Positions 1 to 12,651 of a stretch of 64,000 nucleotides of DNA are shown here, piece after piece. The stretch is from Hirudinaria manillensis. Lineage: Eukaryota > Annelida > Clitellata > Hirudinida > Hirudinidae. A model generated the notes under the pieces. The model was not told the origin of the DNA. It saw only the letters and a program-made list of their open reading frames with translations, and searched no databases. The first letter of the stretch is position 1. Every line of letters starts with the position of its first letter. The translations under genes were made by a program, and so were the position numbers. The stretch is from the NCBI GenBank assembly GCA_034509925.1, contig CM067531.1:2348501-2412500 (forward strand), given 5' to 3'.

Positions 1-83
1 GCTTAATGGATGCTTGATGCTTAAGGGTTTTATGAATTTTACTATTTAATATTTAACATTTTAAACTAATTTTTGTCTCATTC

Positions 84-258
84 CATTTTTTTTATTTTTA
101 AAATAATAATAATAATAATAGAATAATAATTAGACAGTAATCAATAACTATCACTATTTAATGATAATAATATTTAATTTTAAAAAAATTAATGAGTAAT
201 AATAATAATAATAGAATAATAATTAGAGAGTAATCAATAACTATTATTAGATAATAAT
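84..258. repeat. AT-rich imperfect duplication with TAA runs
   Basis: Lies in a dlg intron. Two similar segments (about 99-155 and 197-253) each carry a (TAA)n run followed by GAATAATAATTAGA and AGTAATCAATAACTAT, so the block looks like a local duplication of about 98 bp. No coding signal is seen between 1 and 338. Confidence 0.6.
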
Positions 259-338
259 AAAAATAATACACAATCTGTCTTCGTTAACAAAACACGGCTC
301 GTTTCAAGATTACAAAAGTTGCATGTTGACTCCTCCAG

Positions 339-2454
339 GTAAATGACATAGACCTGAGGCATGCCACCCATGAACAGGCAGCTGCTGTACTCAAGGGGGC
401 AGGTGACCAGGTGGAGATCATTGCTCAGTATCGGATCGATGGTGAACCTCTTTGCAGATCTTATTATAATTATAATAATAATAATTAATAATAATTATTA
501 TAATTATAATAATAATAATTAATAATAATTATTATAATTATTATTGTTATGCTTTAATTCTGATTATTATGCTATTAATGTTAAGTTTAATGTTTATTTT
601 ATTTAATAATTATAATTATGATGTTTTTTTTTTGATTATGTTAGATTTAGTTTTAAATGCATTATTGAAATCATGTTTGTCAGAGGAGATCCACAATGTG
701 TTCGTCACCTGGATCATTTGCTTGTTAAATATTTATTATTATTATTATTATTATTATTGTTTATATTTAATCTTACGAATATTATGATATTTTTTTATAG
801 ATATTTTTATTATTATTTTTCAATTTGTTTTGAAGAGTACAACCAGTTTGAGGCAAAGATCCATGACTTACGAGAGCAGATGATGAATGCCAGTTCCAGC
901 AGCCTGAAATCGACCAATCAGAACAAGAGTTTGTTCGTCAGGTGGGTGGGGCCTGTTCGCATCACCGTTGACTTGTGTCATCATCATAAAAATTAATTAT
1001 TCATGACCCCTTCAAATCTTGAACGAGACAAATGTCATCATCAGCTCGTTAGATAGTTGCCATTAACTCCTCAGGGCTCTGTTCAATTACAACTCTGACG
1101 AGGATCCGGAAAATCCTGGAAAGGGATTGAGCTTCAAGTTCGGCGACGTCTTCCACGTTGTGAATGCCCTCGACAACGACTGGTGGCAGGTCGGGAATTT
1201 TTCGGTCGAACTTTCCTCCTTCTCTCTCTCGACGCGCGTCGACAGAGAGAAGGAGAGAGTTGAATTTTAAATTTAATTTTGAAGTTGCGACGTTAGTTAA
1301 GTTTAGAATTAATTGGTTTCTCATTCAGTAATTTGATTCATATTGAATTTAATTGTGAAATTAAAGACTTAATAATTTGAGATGAATTTAATTTATTTTC
1401 GATTATATTATTATAATTTAGATGAATTTTATTTTAATAGAAACCAATTTACTAATTTGTTTTGTTTAATTCCTTTTCTTAATCTGGCAGGTACAAAAGG
1501 TGATTCCTGACGATGAAACTCCAGGTGTAATTCCAAGCCAAAACAGGTGAGATCATTTAACAGATTCAACTCGATGGTCAACTTATGGTTTCAAAATATT
1601 TGATTTACAACCATTTCAGAGTCGAAAGAATGGAGAGGGCAAAACTAAAAAGTTCAAAGGCAGAAAAGGTTGTTTTATTTATTTAAATAAGTTGCATTTA
1701 AGTTTTTGGGGTTGGCTTGGGGTGGAATGAAGTGAGGAGGAGTGGGTTGGGGTGGAATGAAGGAAAAGTGAGGGAAGAATTAAGTCTTTGATGTCATCAA
1801 ATGCGTGCGAAAGATTTCGACACAAGGACTCCAGACTGGATATCCATTTGTTCCTATCTCTTGTGATTGATACATTCTTGCTAGAAGAGGTTTAACATTA
1901 TAAATATTAGATACAAAATCTTTGTATCTCACTTATAAGAAAAATAGAAAGAAACACAGTTGTTTTAGACAAGTTTCCTCCTTGCACTAAAAATTGCATA
2001 TTTATCTCTAATTGCATTATTGCTTTTTCTGAGGTGACCAAGTGGAATGTTTGAAGCTTTGTGTGTTTGAAGTTTAAGTTTAAGTTGAAGTTGAAGTGCT
2101 CTTCAGTGATGACATAACAACATTTAGAGAATGTTGTATGCACGCACAAACCTGTCGAGATTCCTAGAATCGTTATTTTTAGATTTTCTATTGTTTTTTT
2201 TTTATTTTTCTATAATTTGATTCAATTATGTCAACTTAATGTTTACGCTAGTTCTTGTTTTTTCCATATTTTTGTTTCTTTGTTTAAAATTATTTAAAGG
2301 AGAAAGTTTTTATAATAATTTGTTTCCTAAAATCAGAACAAGAAGAAAAAGAAAAGACGAGACAATGATCAGCTCAATGAAAGTGAAGGTTGATCCCACA
2401 GATTATTCAAATGTTTCTTTAAGTATTTCAAAATTTTGTTTAAGTATTAAATGC

Positions 2455-2486
<32 letters not shown>

Positions 2487-4174
2487 TAAATAATATTTAT
2501 TAAATTATTAAACAATAATTAACACATTGAAAATCAATTGCTAATTGAAATTACTCTACACCATGGTTTCCCACTAGCAGCAGAAGAAAATGTCCTTTCC
2601 TACGAACCCATGATCCAGAAAGAAGGTAGGAAGCAGACGAAAACGACATTAAACAATTAACAATTATAACCAATATCAATTAACTACATTAAATAATTAA
2701 AGATAATTAATATTAATCAACCATTTTCCTTCTCATTTCGCAGTGGACTACGCCCGTCCCGTGATCATCCTCGGTCCCCTGAAGGACCAACTGAATGACG
2801 ACCTCCTTTCTGAGTACCCACAGTTCTTTGAGAACTGCATCCCACGTTGGTTGCCATTTTGTTTTCTTTAATAACTGCTACCAGTCATTAATTAATTATC
2901 AGGAAATTTATTTAACCAGTAGAGGTTAAGGGAAAGTCATTGGGATAATTGTAATTAAAAGTTTATTAAATTAATGATAAAAGAAAAACTGATTTAATCA
3001 GATGATAAAAGAATATCCATATTCCATATTAATGATCCTGAACTCTTAGCTATGTTAATAATAACACATAATGTAATTAATGATGAGATAGCATCATGGG
3101 CATACTACAGCAATGTTCAAAGAGTACCACAAGTCTATCTTTACTTAAGTACATTAACATTAGTTAAGTCTATCATTATTATTTAAGTCTATCATTACTA
3201 CTTAAGTTTGTCATTATCATCTCATCGTCAAGTCATGACTTGGCGTGGTAAGTAAGCAATCTATCCCATCCATCCATCCATCCATCCATCCATCCATCCA
3301 TCCATCCATCCGTCCGTCCGTCCATCCATCCGTCCATCCATCCCTCTTTCTCGACTCCGCAGACACGACTCGACCGAAGAAAGAGGACGAAGTTGACGGC
3401 AGGGACTACTACTTCGTGTCCAGTCGAGAGCAGATGGAGCGTGACATCGAAAACCACCTGTTCATTGAAGCTGGACAGTACAAGGACAACCTTTATGGGA
3501 CCAGTGTCAAGTCTGTCAGGGACGTTGCCTTGAGGGTGAGTTGATGCTGTTGATGGTGATGATGGTGATGTCTTTGACAATAATGGTTTACTGTAGAAAG
3601 AATGATTAACTTGTAATAGTGATGATGATGTTGATGATGATGATTGTGATAATGATATATGGCTTGATGATGACAAAGGTGATGATGATTATCATCACTT
3701 TCCACCAATGGTTTCAAGTCAATGGGCCTTATTTCTATCAGGACCACCACTGCGTTTTGGATGTGAGTGGACATGCCATCAAGAGGCTGAGGACAGCCAA
3801 CCTCCATCCTATTGCCATCCTCATCAAACCTTTGACACCTGCCAATGTCAGGTAAAAATCACTTGCTACCTGTTACAGTGATGATGAGGCAGTGCATTGA
3901 TACTGTAGTTTGATGTTTGATTGGCTACCACATGTCATGATTAACATGTCCTACTTAACAAGTTAAATTTTAATATTAATTAATTTTATTTTTTAATAAT
4001 TATTATCTCCATTTTTATCATCATCATCATCATCGTTTTCCACAACACAGGCAGTGGAATGCCAAAGTATCTGAGGAGCAGGCTCAGAAGACTTATGAGA
4101 AAGCGCTCAAGTTTGAGCAGGAGTTTGGTCTTGATTTCACAGGTTCATTTGTTTGTAAAATAATTTCTAATTAC

Positions 4175-4206
<32 letters not shown>

Positions 4207-4471
4207 GGAGGCCGTGATTGTGAATAAACAAATAATAATAATAGTAGTCAGAATTACTCAGAAAATTTGTCTTTGCTTATAATTACTTTATGATGTCAAT
4301 TTGCTTTACAATTAACATCATTTATGTTAATATTAATTTCTATTTTCCACTTTAATCCAATTAAATCGACCTCTTTAATCATTGGCTCAGTCATCTGCTA
4401 GACTTGCCACAGTCTCATTGAATGACCATTTGACGTTATTGTTGTTGTTGTTATTATTGTTATTATTATTA

Positions 4472-4518
<47 letters not shown>

Positions 4519-4659
4519 GTCATTGTTGTTGTTGTTGTCCTTGCAGCTGTTGTCTCCGGGGAGAGTTTCGACGAAATCTATGAAGAGGTGAAGACCACCA
4601 TTCAGAACCACTCGGGCTCCATCATCCTCGTGCCAGCACCCAGAGATGATGAGCAGTGA
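339..4659 (+). CDS. dlg1: Discs-large MAGUK scaffold, C-terminal part (PDZ3 end, SH3, hook, GUK)
   Basis: Membrane-associated guanylate kinase scaffold of cell junctions and synapses; the GUK domain binds protein partners rather than making GDP. Twelve exons join in frame: 339-441, 836-941, 1075-1189, 1491-1546, 1620-1668, 2337-2388, 2584-2625, 2744-2845, 3363-3535, 3742-3851, 4051-4142 and 4547-4659, giving the last 370 residues. Visible landmarks are the PDZ3 end ([12 protein letters not shown]), the linker [13 protein letters not shown], the SH3 strands ([18 protein letters not shown]), a Lys-rich hook (NKKKKKRRD), VLSYEPM, and the GUK domain with [38 protein letters not shown] and [13 protein letters not shown]. 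It ends [15 protein letters not shown]. The 5' exons (N-terminus, PDZ1-2) lie before the window. The SH3 exon uses an unusual GTCGGG donor. Family assignment is secure; the hook exon joins are the least certain part. Confidence 0.94.
459..548. repeat. AT palindrome present twice in tandem
   Basis: A roughly 45-bp segment of TTATTATAATTATAATAATA type occurs twice in tandem and is largely self-complementary, so it could fold into a hairpin. It sits in the dlg intron just after the PDZ3 exon. Confidence 0.6.
3267..3347. repeat. CCAT/CCGT tetranucleotide array
   Basis: About 80 bp of CCAT repeats interrupted by CCGT. It lies in the dlg intron and ends about 15 bp before the acceptor of the GUK exon at 3363, so it forms part of the pyrimidine-rich tract. 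Confidence 0.85.
4437..4541. repeat. GTT/ATT trinucleotide array beside the last dlg acceptor
   Basis: About 100 bp of (ATT)n framed by (GTT)n runs, ending just before the TTGCAG acceptor of the terminal dlg exon (4547). A translated reading of it is only a poly-Leu or poly-Asn shadow. Confidence 0.85.
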
Positions 4660-5571
4660 TGATGACGATGATGATGATGATGATGAGCAGTGATGATGAC
4701 GATGATGATGACGATGCTGCCGATGACGACGACGACGACGATGATGATGTCGAAGGTGACGACGACGACGGTTCCGACTCGTCTTTTGGTTTTTCACACG
4801 TCTCCTATTTTACCGTCGCTACTTAAGACTCGTGCAAGCAATTGCATTCGATCACGTGCACACGTACACACACAACACACGCTCACACACTTTGCAAGCA
4901 CATTCAGACAGACAGACTGACACACACACACAAACACAAGCACACACGCAGAGTCAAGTAATTGAGGATTATTTTTCTGTCACCAGTAGATATATCTTAG
5001 AAAGCAGTTAGCAATCATGGTGCTGCCAACATACAGTACGACGATGGCGATGATGATGATGATGATTACTTTGATGACGATGATGATGATGATGATGATT
5101 ACTTTGATGACGATGATAGTGATGTTACAACGTCCGGATGATGATGATGATGATGATACCAAATGATAGCAGTAGCTTTTGATGTTGTTGTTGCTGTTGT
5201 CGTTATACCTGCTGATACTGATTAGCAGGTCGGTAGATTAAGCGATGTACCGTCTGGTTGTACTGACTTCACAATCGCACACTCGTACTGCTGCAACCCG
5301 AGGTCGGGTAGGGTCCCCGCGTGGTCTCCCCCTCACGTTCGCGATTGATTTTCACTGTGGCTCTAAACAATCGGTCATACGAATGGCTGCAAACGACAAG
5401 AAACAGCTGCGTTTGTATCTTCTTCTTCTTCTGTTTTGTTTTTTTTTTTATGTATCTTGGCTTGTGCATCGAATCCGAGAGTTTTGACTTTGAAAGTCGA
5501 CGTTTGTCGCGCGCGTTCATTCTTTCGGTCGGATTTTGATATTCCATCTTCGGATAATTGCTAACTGACTT
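4660..5571 (+). other. Probable dlg 3' UTR with GAT repeats
   Basis: Starts right after the dlg stop codon. It holds GATGATGAC-type repeats (4651-4756), a (CA)n-like stretch near 4860-4950, and a GATGATGATTACTTTGATGAC motif repeated at 5060-5113. No reading frame here looks like a conserved protein. I saw no unambiguous polyadenylation site, so the 3' end is open. Confidence 0.5.
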
Positions 5572-6158
5572 ATTATAAATATTACTTAATATAAATATTA
5601 ATTATTATAAATATTACTTAATATAAATATTAATTATTATAAATATTACTTAATATAAATATTAATTATTATAAATATTACTTAATATAAATATTAATTA
5701 TTATAAATATTACTTAATATAAATATTAATTATTATAAATATTACTTAATATAAATATTAATTATTATATAAATATTACTTAATATAAATATTAATTATT
5801 ATAAATATTACTTATTATAAATATTAATTATTATAAATATTACTTAATATAAATATTAATTATTATAAATATTACTTAATATAAATATTAATTATTATAA
5901 ATATTACTTAATATAAATATTAATTATTATAAATATTACTTAATATAAATATTAATTATTATAAATATTACTTAATATAAATATTAATTATTATAAATAT
6001 TACTTAATATAAATATTAATTATTATAAATATTACTTAATAGAAATATTACTTAATATAAATATTAATTATTATAAATATTACTTATTATAAATATTAAT
6101 TATTATAAATATTAATTATTATAAATATTAATTATTATAAATATTAATTATTATAAAT
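5572..6158. repeat. 32-bp AT-only minisatellite, about 18 copies
   Basis: The unit reads TATAAATATTACTTAATA followed by TAAATATTAATTAT (32 bp). It repeats head to tail with very few changes: one 2-bp insertion near 5767 and a few shortened units at the right end, where only TATAAATATTAATTAT remains. Copies are nearly identical, which suggests recent expansion or homogenisation. Confidence 0.93.
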
Positions 6159-7578
6159 AATGATCATTCGAAATATTTATGGATTTTAAGGCAAACAATC
6201 GTTTCGAGCGACTTTCATTCCTCGTTTGCAGATCTCTCGTTCCGATCGGACGTCTCGTTTCCACGGAAACCGTAGAACGTACGATGTTCCGCTCCGCTGA
6301 TTTTCTTTCTTGTTTTCACTTCGGCATTGTTTTTTGCGTAGAATTTTCGATCGCCAAAAGACTGATTCAGTATCTCATAAATTAGTTAATTTATTATTAA
6401 TTATTAATTAATTTATCATTTAATCCTTAATTCGTTTCCTAACAATCATCATAACCGACAGACTGAAAGTTTCTGCATCTTAACTGCTACTAAATGAGTT
6501 CCCAATTTTGCTTCTTTGTACCATTGCCACATTCCTTTGACTCTCCAGCTTTGTTCTGATTGCATGCTGTTGTCATGGTTTCTGTGGTTATAATTAACAG
6601 TTAACTGGTTAACCAGTAGTTTGACTAAACAAGTAGAATTACTAACTTCGTCTAAACATCCATCGTTACCACAAACACCTGCGTCGACGTTTTACTTTGT
6701 CTCGGCCTCTCGGCGTTGTCGTTATTGTTCGGCGAATTTGGTTTCGAAGCGGTTCTGCTCGAGGGCTCTCTTGCGACGTTTCGATGGAAATCGTGCGCGC
6801 GGCGACCCCCTTCATCTACGTGTCTTAAAAGGTCGTTCTAAGCACTCGTCTGCCTCGTCGCCGCTCTTCTGTCCGATATCTTTGCCTCCTGAAAAAACAA
6901 CATAAACGTAAACAAATCGAAACGAGAGGGGGCGCCAGACGTTGCAGGTAAATCACAATTTCACTCCTCAATAAGAACTGAGTGCCTCAGTGTTCGGCTG
7001 ATCTTCGTGCTACTTACTTAGATTTACAACTTCCAACGACCATCGACGGGGTTGTCATCGACGTGTTAAAAACTGACCAGGAAATTATTTTTAGTGTTTT
7101 TTTCCTTTTTTTTTTTTCATTCTTTCTTTTGGAATTATTTTTGGCTCTCGTCGTCGTGTTGATCAGTGCAGCTGGACACGGTTTGATTGATTGACTAACT
7201 GATTGATTGATTGATTGATTGATTGACTGACTGACTGACTGATTGCAGTGTCTCTCAATCATCGTCTGCTCCTTGCCAGAACAGAATTCTTTAGCAAACA
7301 CAACTTTGATGTTTCTTGTTAGAACTTAATTGTTTGTTTGTTTGGTTTTTTTAATAATAATTAAATTGCTATTTTTCCGATCTGAAGTCACTTAAATTTG
7401 GGGGGAGTTCAATTCCAAATCCAATTTTAATCCAGAACATATCTGAAATTTATGTAAAAAATAAAATAAAAAATTAATAAACTCTAAGAAGTAATTTCGA
7501 AGAATGTCTGTTCTCGTAGTTGTCGTGAATCAATTTCAAGCTTGTTTGGCACGAGACGAGGATTTGAATCGGACGTCA
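6159..7578. other. No supported gene
   Basis: About 6180-6960 is less AT-rich and ends in CAGACGTTGCAG followed by GTAAATC, which could be the donor end of a non-coding exon or part of the dlg 3' UTR. No conserved protein is visible in any frame. A GATT/GACT tetranucleotide run lies at about 7184-7246. The rest is AT-rich spacer. Confidence 0.4.
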
Positions 7579-9892
7579 TTAAATTTCATCGGATGATGAT
7601 TCGTCATCGCGCTTCCTATCAAAATGGAGGTCAAAATGTTACCTGACTTGTTTAGGCTGACATTTCAGATAATACATTCATTTACGTAAATGATTATAAA
7701 CAGATGATAAATAAAACTTTAATTCCGTTGAGTTAACGTTGCATTTAGAATAATTTGACCTATTCATTTAATAAGCTCGGTATTTGCGACGTTGTTCCGT
7801 AACAAATTAAAACTAATTTCAATTATAATAAAGTTATTTTTACTTTTTTTTAAAAACTAGTTTATGATTGAATATATTCTGGGTGTCTTTTTAAGAACAG
7901 AGTTAGAAAGCAGTAGATAAGAAATAGTTGCCTCACCTTCTGGATATACCGTAGCAGAACATAACTATTACTGCTGCTATAAAGGAGGCCACCAAATCTG
8001 CCAAAGATTTAATATTCTAAACATTAACTTATTTATGCTGGGCATTTTAAATTCAAATTGGAAACGTGAAATTGTGGAGTCGAAGAAACCGCGAGCAATT
8101 TAGAGGACTTCAGAATTTGGATGCGTTGAAAATTTGGCAAATTATAATTGAAATAGGATAAAATTTAAATCAAATCAATATTAATCCGTTGGAAAAAATA
8201 AAAATCCATACAAAGATTACATTTTTCCAGGTATATTTTAACAAATGAGAACAAATTCTCTTACATGTGACCCACGGTTGATCGATTTTATCCGATTTCT
8301 TGCCTTTCTTCTTAGGTGCTCCAAACCCTCCAAATATTGATAGGTCTCCAAAACCACCTCCAAAACCACCTCCCCCAGTACCTCCCCCAGTACCTCCCCC
8401 AGTACCTCCCCCAGTACCTCCCCCAGTACCTCCCCCAGTACCTCCCGCAGCACCTCTCCCAGCAGCTCCCCCACCACCATCTTTACCACCACCTTTACTA
8501 CCATCTTTACCATCATCTGGTTCAACCATTCCTTTCTTTCCGATAACTTTCTCTTCCGAGCCCGGTACTTGATTAGTTCCACTGTTTGTTTTGCTTTGCT
8601 TGGAACGTTTTTTTAACTTCGGCTTAACTGGAAGTAATCGAAACACAGTTATCAAATTTATATTTTAACTTAATATATTTATGAAAATTAGTTGCTTGAT
8701 ATTTTTTATATGCTAGTTAGTGAAGTGGTAGATATTTTAAAATTAGCTGAATTAAGGGAATAGGAAAATTTAAGCGGGTTAATAATTTTTATTTTATTTG
8801 GTAGGCTGTGGAGTGCCAAGAGAGAGAATTTTAGGTGGGCAAAATAACTATTAGAAGTAATTTTGAAGAATATCTGTTGCTATATATGTTGTAAATATGT
8901 ATATATGTTGTAAATCAATTAATAATCAATTGTTTTGCTTCACCAGTGACTTGGTTGACATTCATTCACCAATTGACGATGAACTTACGGGGACCAATGC
9001 AATAGTCAACACTCTTGACTGATCGGTTGATTGCAAAATGTGTGGCGGTGTCGTCTTTCTTCTTGACCTTAAGGCCGGGTTTAAGGAATAGGAGACATAT
9101 ATTGCTCAAATAGCTTCTTAATTCGAAACCTTCGCAGACTTTGTTCTGGTCACAACTGAGTTTGCAATCTTCAACATTCTCACTCAAGCTTCTAAGGTCT
9201 TTATCCTCGCCTCCATAACCCTTCCGTTCGTGAAAAATGGCCCTGCAGTCTATCGATCAAAGGTTATATATGTAACGATTATAATAAGTGCAAGACAAAA
9301 AGTGTCATTAACCCATTAAAATATAAGAGGTAGGTCAAAATCCTATATAGTAACATTAAAAGAAATTTTTTTTTTTGCTTTTGAAAATATTTCTTGAAAT
9401 GAAATGAAAAGTTTTCAAATTAAAGTTGAACTCCACACCAGTCATGCAGATTAAATGATAAGTCCCTTCCTCGGAGTCTGTTATGTACATTAACAGGTCG
9501 CCTTTCACTTCATATTCGCTAATCACCTTGATGTCTGAAATGTAAATACAAACATATACAAAAACTAAATCTAAAACCTAAATAGGATCTTTCTTACCGG
9601 ACTCGGTATGACCCCATACCCATTTGCCATTTTTTATTTTGGCATTGAGGAAGATGTTCGCCATAGAATAGATCAGCATGAATTTGTCCAGATGGTCTTT
9701 TACTTCGGGATAATCTATGTCTACGACCCTACCTTTGGCAGACACTTTTTCGCAGATACCGTTGGCTTGTTTCAAAGTAGTAACTGCTTTTGGTTCCCCG
9801 TCGCTGTAGAAACAGAACAAGAAGTTTCTATCACAAAACGAGTAGTGTTCTTGAGCCCTCAGCACTCCCCGATAAAGCAAGAACAGAAACAT
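7579..9892 (-). CDS. Gene A: CTLD-PAN single-pass membrane protein with Gly-rich stalk
   Basis: Six exons on the minus strand: 9892-9598, 9534-9439, 9249-8989, 8627-8265, 7997-7937 and 7615-7579, giving 370 residues in frame. Exons 1-2 encode a short hydrophobic leader and a C-type-lectin-like domain: the CDRNFLFCFYSDGE signature, Cys in ANGICEKV, a W-V-W motif, and final YHLICMT. No EPN/QPD or WND sugar-binding motif is seen. Exon 3 is a PAN/apple domain (CRAIFHERK, CKLSCDQNKVCEGFE, INRSVKSVDYC). Exon 4 is a Lys-rich, then Gly-rich stalk ending QPWVT. Exon 5 is the membrane helix (LVASFIAAVIVMFCYGI). Exon 6 is the acidic tail DDESSSDEI. It is probably a cell-surface receptor or adhesion protein. 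The leader is short and its start is uncertain. Confidence 0.78.
8370..8452. repeat. 12-bp coding repeat in the stalk of gene A
   Basis: The unit CCAGTACCTCCC (plus strand) repeats about seven times in phase with the gene A frame, giving a GGGT-type glycine-rich stretch on the minus strand. A proline-rich reading on the plus strand is a shadow. Copy number probably varies between alleles and would change stalk length. Confidence 0.85.
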
Positions 9893-10616
9893 TATCGGCC
9901 AGACAAAAGACCAAGGTTGAGATCCGTTGGCTTGTGCTAAACATATACATTTAAATTAATTGAAATAAACCTTCGAAATAATTGGGAAAAAAGAAGAAAG
10001 TTCCTAAATAAAGTAAATTAAATTCATATTAAAATTTGAATTTGGAACAGTAGTTTCAAACAATTATTGAAATCCATTCTTTGATCATCCTGTTATTGTA
10101 AGTACATCTCTCGCTATAGGGTAAGGTTAGTGATGTTTACTATACATTTGTTGTTATTTAGTTTTTAATTATTCAGCAAATGTTCTATGTAAACATGGTC
10201 AATTTATTATTAGTCTTACGTCAGACGTGATGCAGGAAAAGAAATTAATGGAAATCCTAATCATTTATCCATTTATCTCAAAAGTCTGCTACGAAAACCT
10301 TATGAAATATTTAATTTAATTAAATTTCCAATTTTAACTTATTCGGCAGTTACTCAATGGAATCTTTTTTTTATGTTTTTTATGCTCACAATTACTCCAT
10401 GTCATGGTAATATTTCAGAAAGGTTTCTAGTATACTACTTTTGCCAAGAATAGCAATTGCGATTACAGCTAATCAACTTTTTATTTATCACGTGGTTGTA
10501 CGAGAGAATTTAAACTGACTTGCCGAAAAATTAAGACATTCGAGTACTTAAATTTAAATTTACATAAGTATTTACAATTTTTATAAATGAAAAAAATATT
10601 CGTTGATGGAAAAAAA
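9893..10616. other. Spacer between genes A and B
   Basis: AT-rich, with no coding signal. About 10380-10616 continues into the 3' end of gene B. This block (about 10380-10800) has a near copy at about 31270-31680. A short GATT run lies at 10676-10700, inside the last intron of gene B. Confidence 0.6.
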
Positions 10617-10674
10617 TTATTCTTCGTCTTCTGAAGATGACTCTCCTCCTTTCCTCCTGGAGATTTATAATAAG

Positions 10675-10706
<32 letters not shown>

Positions 10707-12651
10707 CAATGTTAAATTAAATTAAAAAAATAAGTTAACGATAAATTCTTCTTAATGTGCGACATTACAAAAAGTTGCACGTAATTTATAGGTAATGTAA
10801 TTTGTAATAAAAATTTCTTTAGGATAAGCTTGTCCACGTATCTCACTTGAGGAATCCCATGATAACCATCACTATTAATGCTGCAATTAACGCGAACACC
10901 AAATCTGAATGTAATTAATTAAAATCATAATTATCAATTAATAATTAATGTCAATAATTTTCACATTATTGGGAAATCTCAATTAGCAAAGAAATGTCTT
11001 CCTCAAGGACAAATTGTTATAATTGTTTTACCACAAAACATCACTTTCTCACATGTAACCATAGGCTGTTCTAAGAGATTTGGTTTCACATTTCCGACTG
11101 AAGCTACAAAAATATTTAATTATTCATTCAAACTCATGGATTCATTAACGTTATCATCGTTATAAATTAATTAATTACTTAATTAATTAATTCTAGTAAT
11201 TTCTGGGTTTGAGGGTTTTTCGCAATTTGAAATTAGAAATGACAAGGCATACTTCCCCCAGTTTAAAATCATTTAAATTAAAAAATCATTAAAAAATATT
11301 GAGCCGAACGAAAAACTACCTACACAAACAAGACTTTATTCGTGTTGCCAACTCACAAATAATAAAGTTTAATAAAGAACAATAAATTTGCTATGAATTG
11401 TATATTTGAATCGTAACCATTGACGCCGGAGGAACTATTGTCGGCCACGTGCATGACGATCAGCTGAGCAGGTTCGATTTGGACTGGAAAGGACTGATTC
11501 TGCTGGGTTGTCCAACGAGGATCAGTTTCTTCGGGAATTTGTTTCGTTACAAATGGATGAGTGGAGTTCGGAAACTTGTTTTGTATTTTCTCTTTAACTG
11601 TATTTGATTGATTTTGGATAAATGTCTTTAAAATAATTCTTTAATATTTCACTGTTGATAGAGATGCAGATGCAAAGTTAATTGTGTTTTTTTTTAATAA
11701 TGAATTGTCGGCACTGTTTCTTAAGCTCAAATTCCATGATAATATGCTTATTGGTATCCAGAGATATAAATAAAACACCTCTATTTTACATAGGAGCAAT
11801 TATTAGTTGACTTACTGAGTCCAATGCAATTTCTTACTGTCTTTACGGATCTATCGATGGAGTAATGTATAATTTGCAGATTTTCGACATAGTCTACTTT
11901 AAAAAACAATCCGCAGTTGACGCTTCCCGTAGGGTCCCAGTCGATTCCAACACAAGTCAGGTTGGCTTCACACAATTGCTGACATGAATTGACGTCCAAT
12001 GCGACAAATTTCAGAGTATTCAAGCGGCCGCCGCTAATTTTCTGTTTCTGAATCCAATTTGATCTGCAACCTGAAATAATTCAAAATAACTTTAAAAAAA
12101 AATAATATTAATATTTATTTAAAATTTAACGTCAAGAAATTCTCATATTTACCCTTCTTGCAAACCACATGAAAAATAGTCGAATTTCCAGGCTGCAACA
12201 TGTAGAATAATTGCATACCGTTAGTTGTAAGATTGTTGTTCATCACGACATCTATGACAGTATTCGTAAACTGGACAGTTACTTTAGTAAAAAAATAGCC
12301 GTATTATATGGATCACTCACCTTTACCTTGTTGAATCCATTTCCATACTCCATTTTCGTTTATAGCATTCAGAAGAACTTTATGCAATGAATAGTTTGCC
12401 ATAAAAGTCTTAACTTTATTTATCTCTCCTACTTCGGCAAAATCAAGCAACCGACCATTCTCGTTGATACTTTGACAGAAAAGATCTGCTTCAGATGTTG
12501 ACATGGCATCTAGCGGTTCACCGTCAGAGTAGTAACAATAGGGAAAAGATTGATCGCAATATGCATAGAACGATCGTTCTGTGATAGAATCCAGCAATCC
12601 GTTACAGTATGCAACCAACAATAAGTTTAGAATGCTCCATTCAGGAATCAT
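10617..12651 (-). CDS. Gene B: CTLD-PAN single-pass membrane protein
   Basis: Six exons: 12651-12321, 12251-12153, 12070-11816, 11103-11053, 10904-10847 and 10656-10617, giving 277 residues in frame. There is a signal peptide (SILNLLLVAYCNG). The lectin-like domain has FYAYCDQSFPYCYYSDGE, ADLFCQSINENGRLLDF, GVWKWIQQG and FHVVCKK. The PAN domain has CRSNWIQKQ, CQQLCEANLTCVGIDW and DRSVKTVRNCIGL. A short stalk ends EQPMVT, followed by the helix LVFALIAALIVMVIMGFL and the tail KRKGGESSSEDEE. N-glycosylation sequons lie in NNLTT, GNST and ANLTC. Introns 1-4 are in phase 1 and the helix-tail intron is in phase 2, as in the other members. Exon 1 is nearly identical to that of gene C, although the rest is clearly diverged. 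Confidence 0.82.

Noticed and set aside
3233..3676. Open frames across CCAT repeats on both strands
   Set aside because: They are microsatellite translations overlapping the dlg GUK exon, which is the real coding sequence on the plus strand.
8300..8572. Proline-rich reading (PPPVPPPV type) on the plus strand
   Set aside because: It is the complement of the Gly-rich stalk exon of gene A, which has splice sites and phase matching its neighbours.
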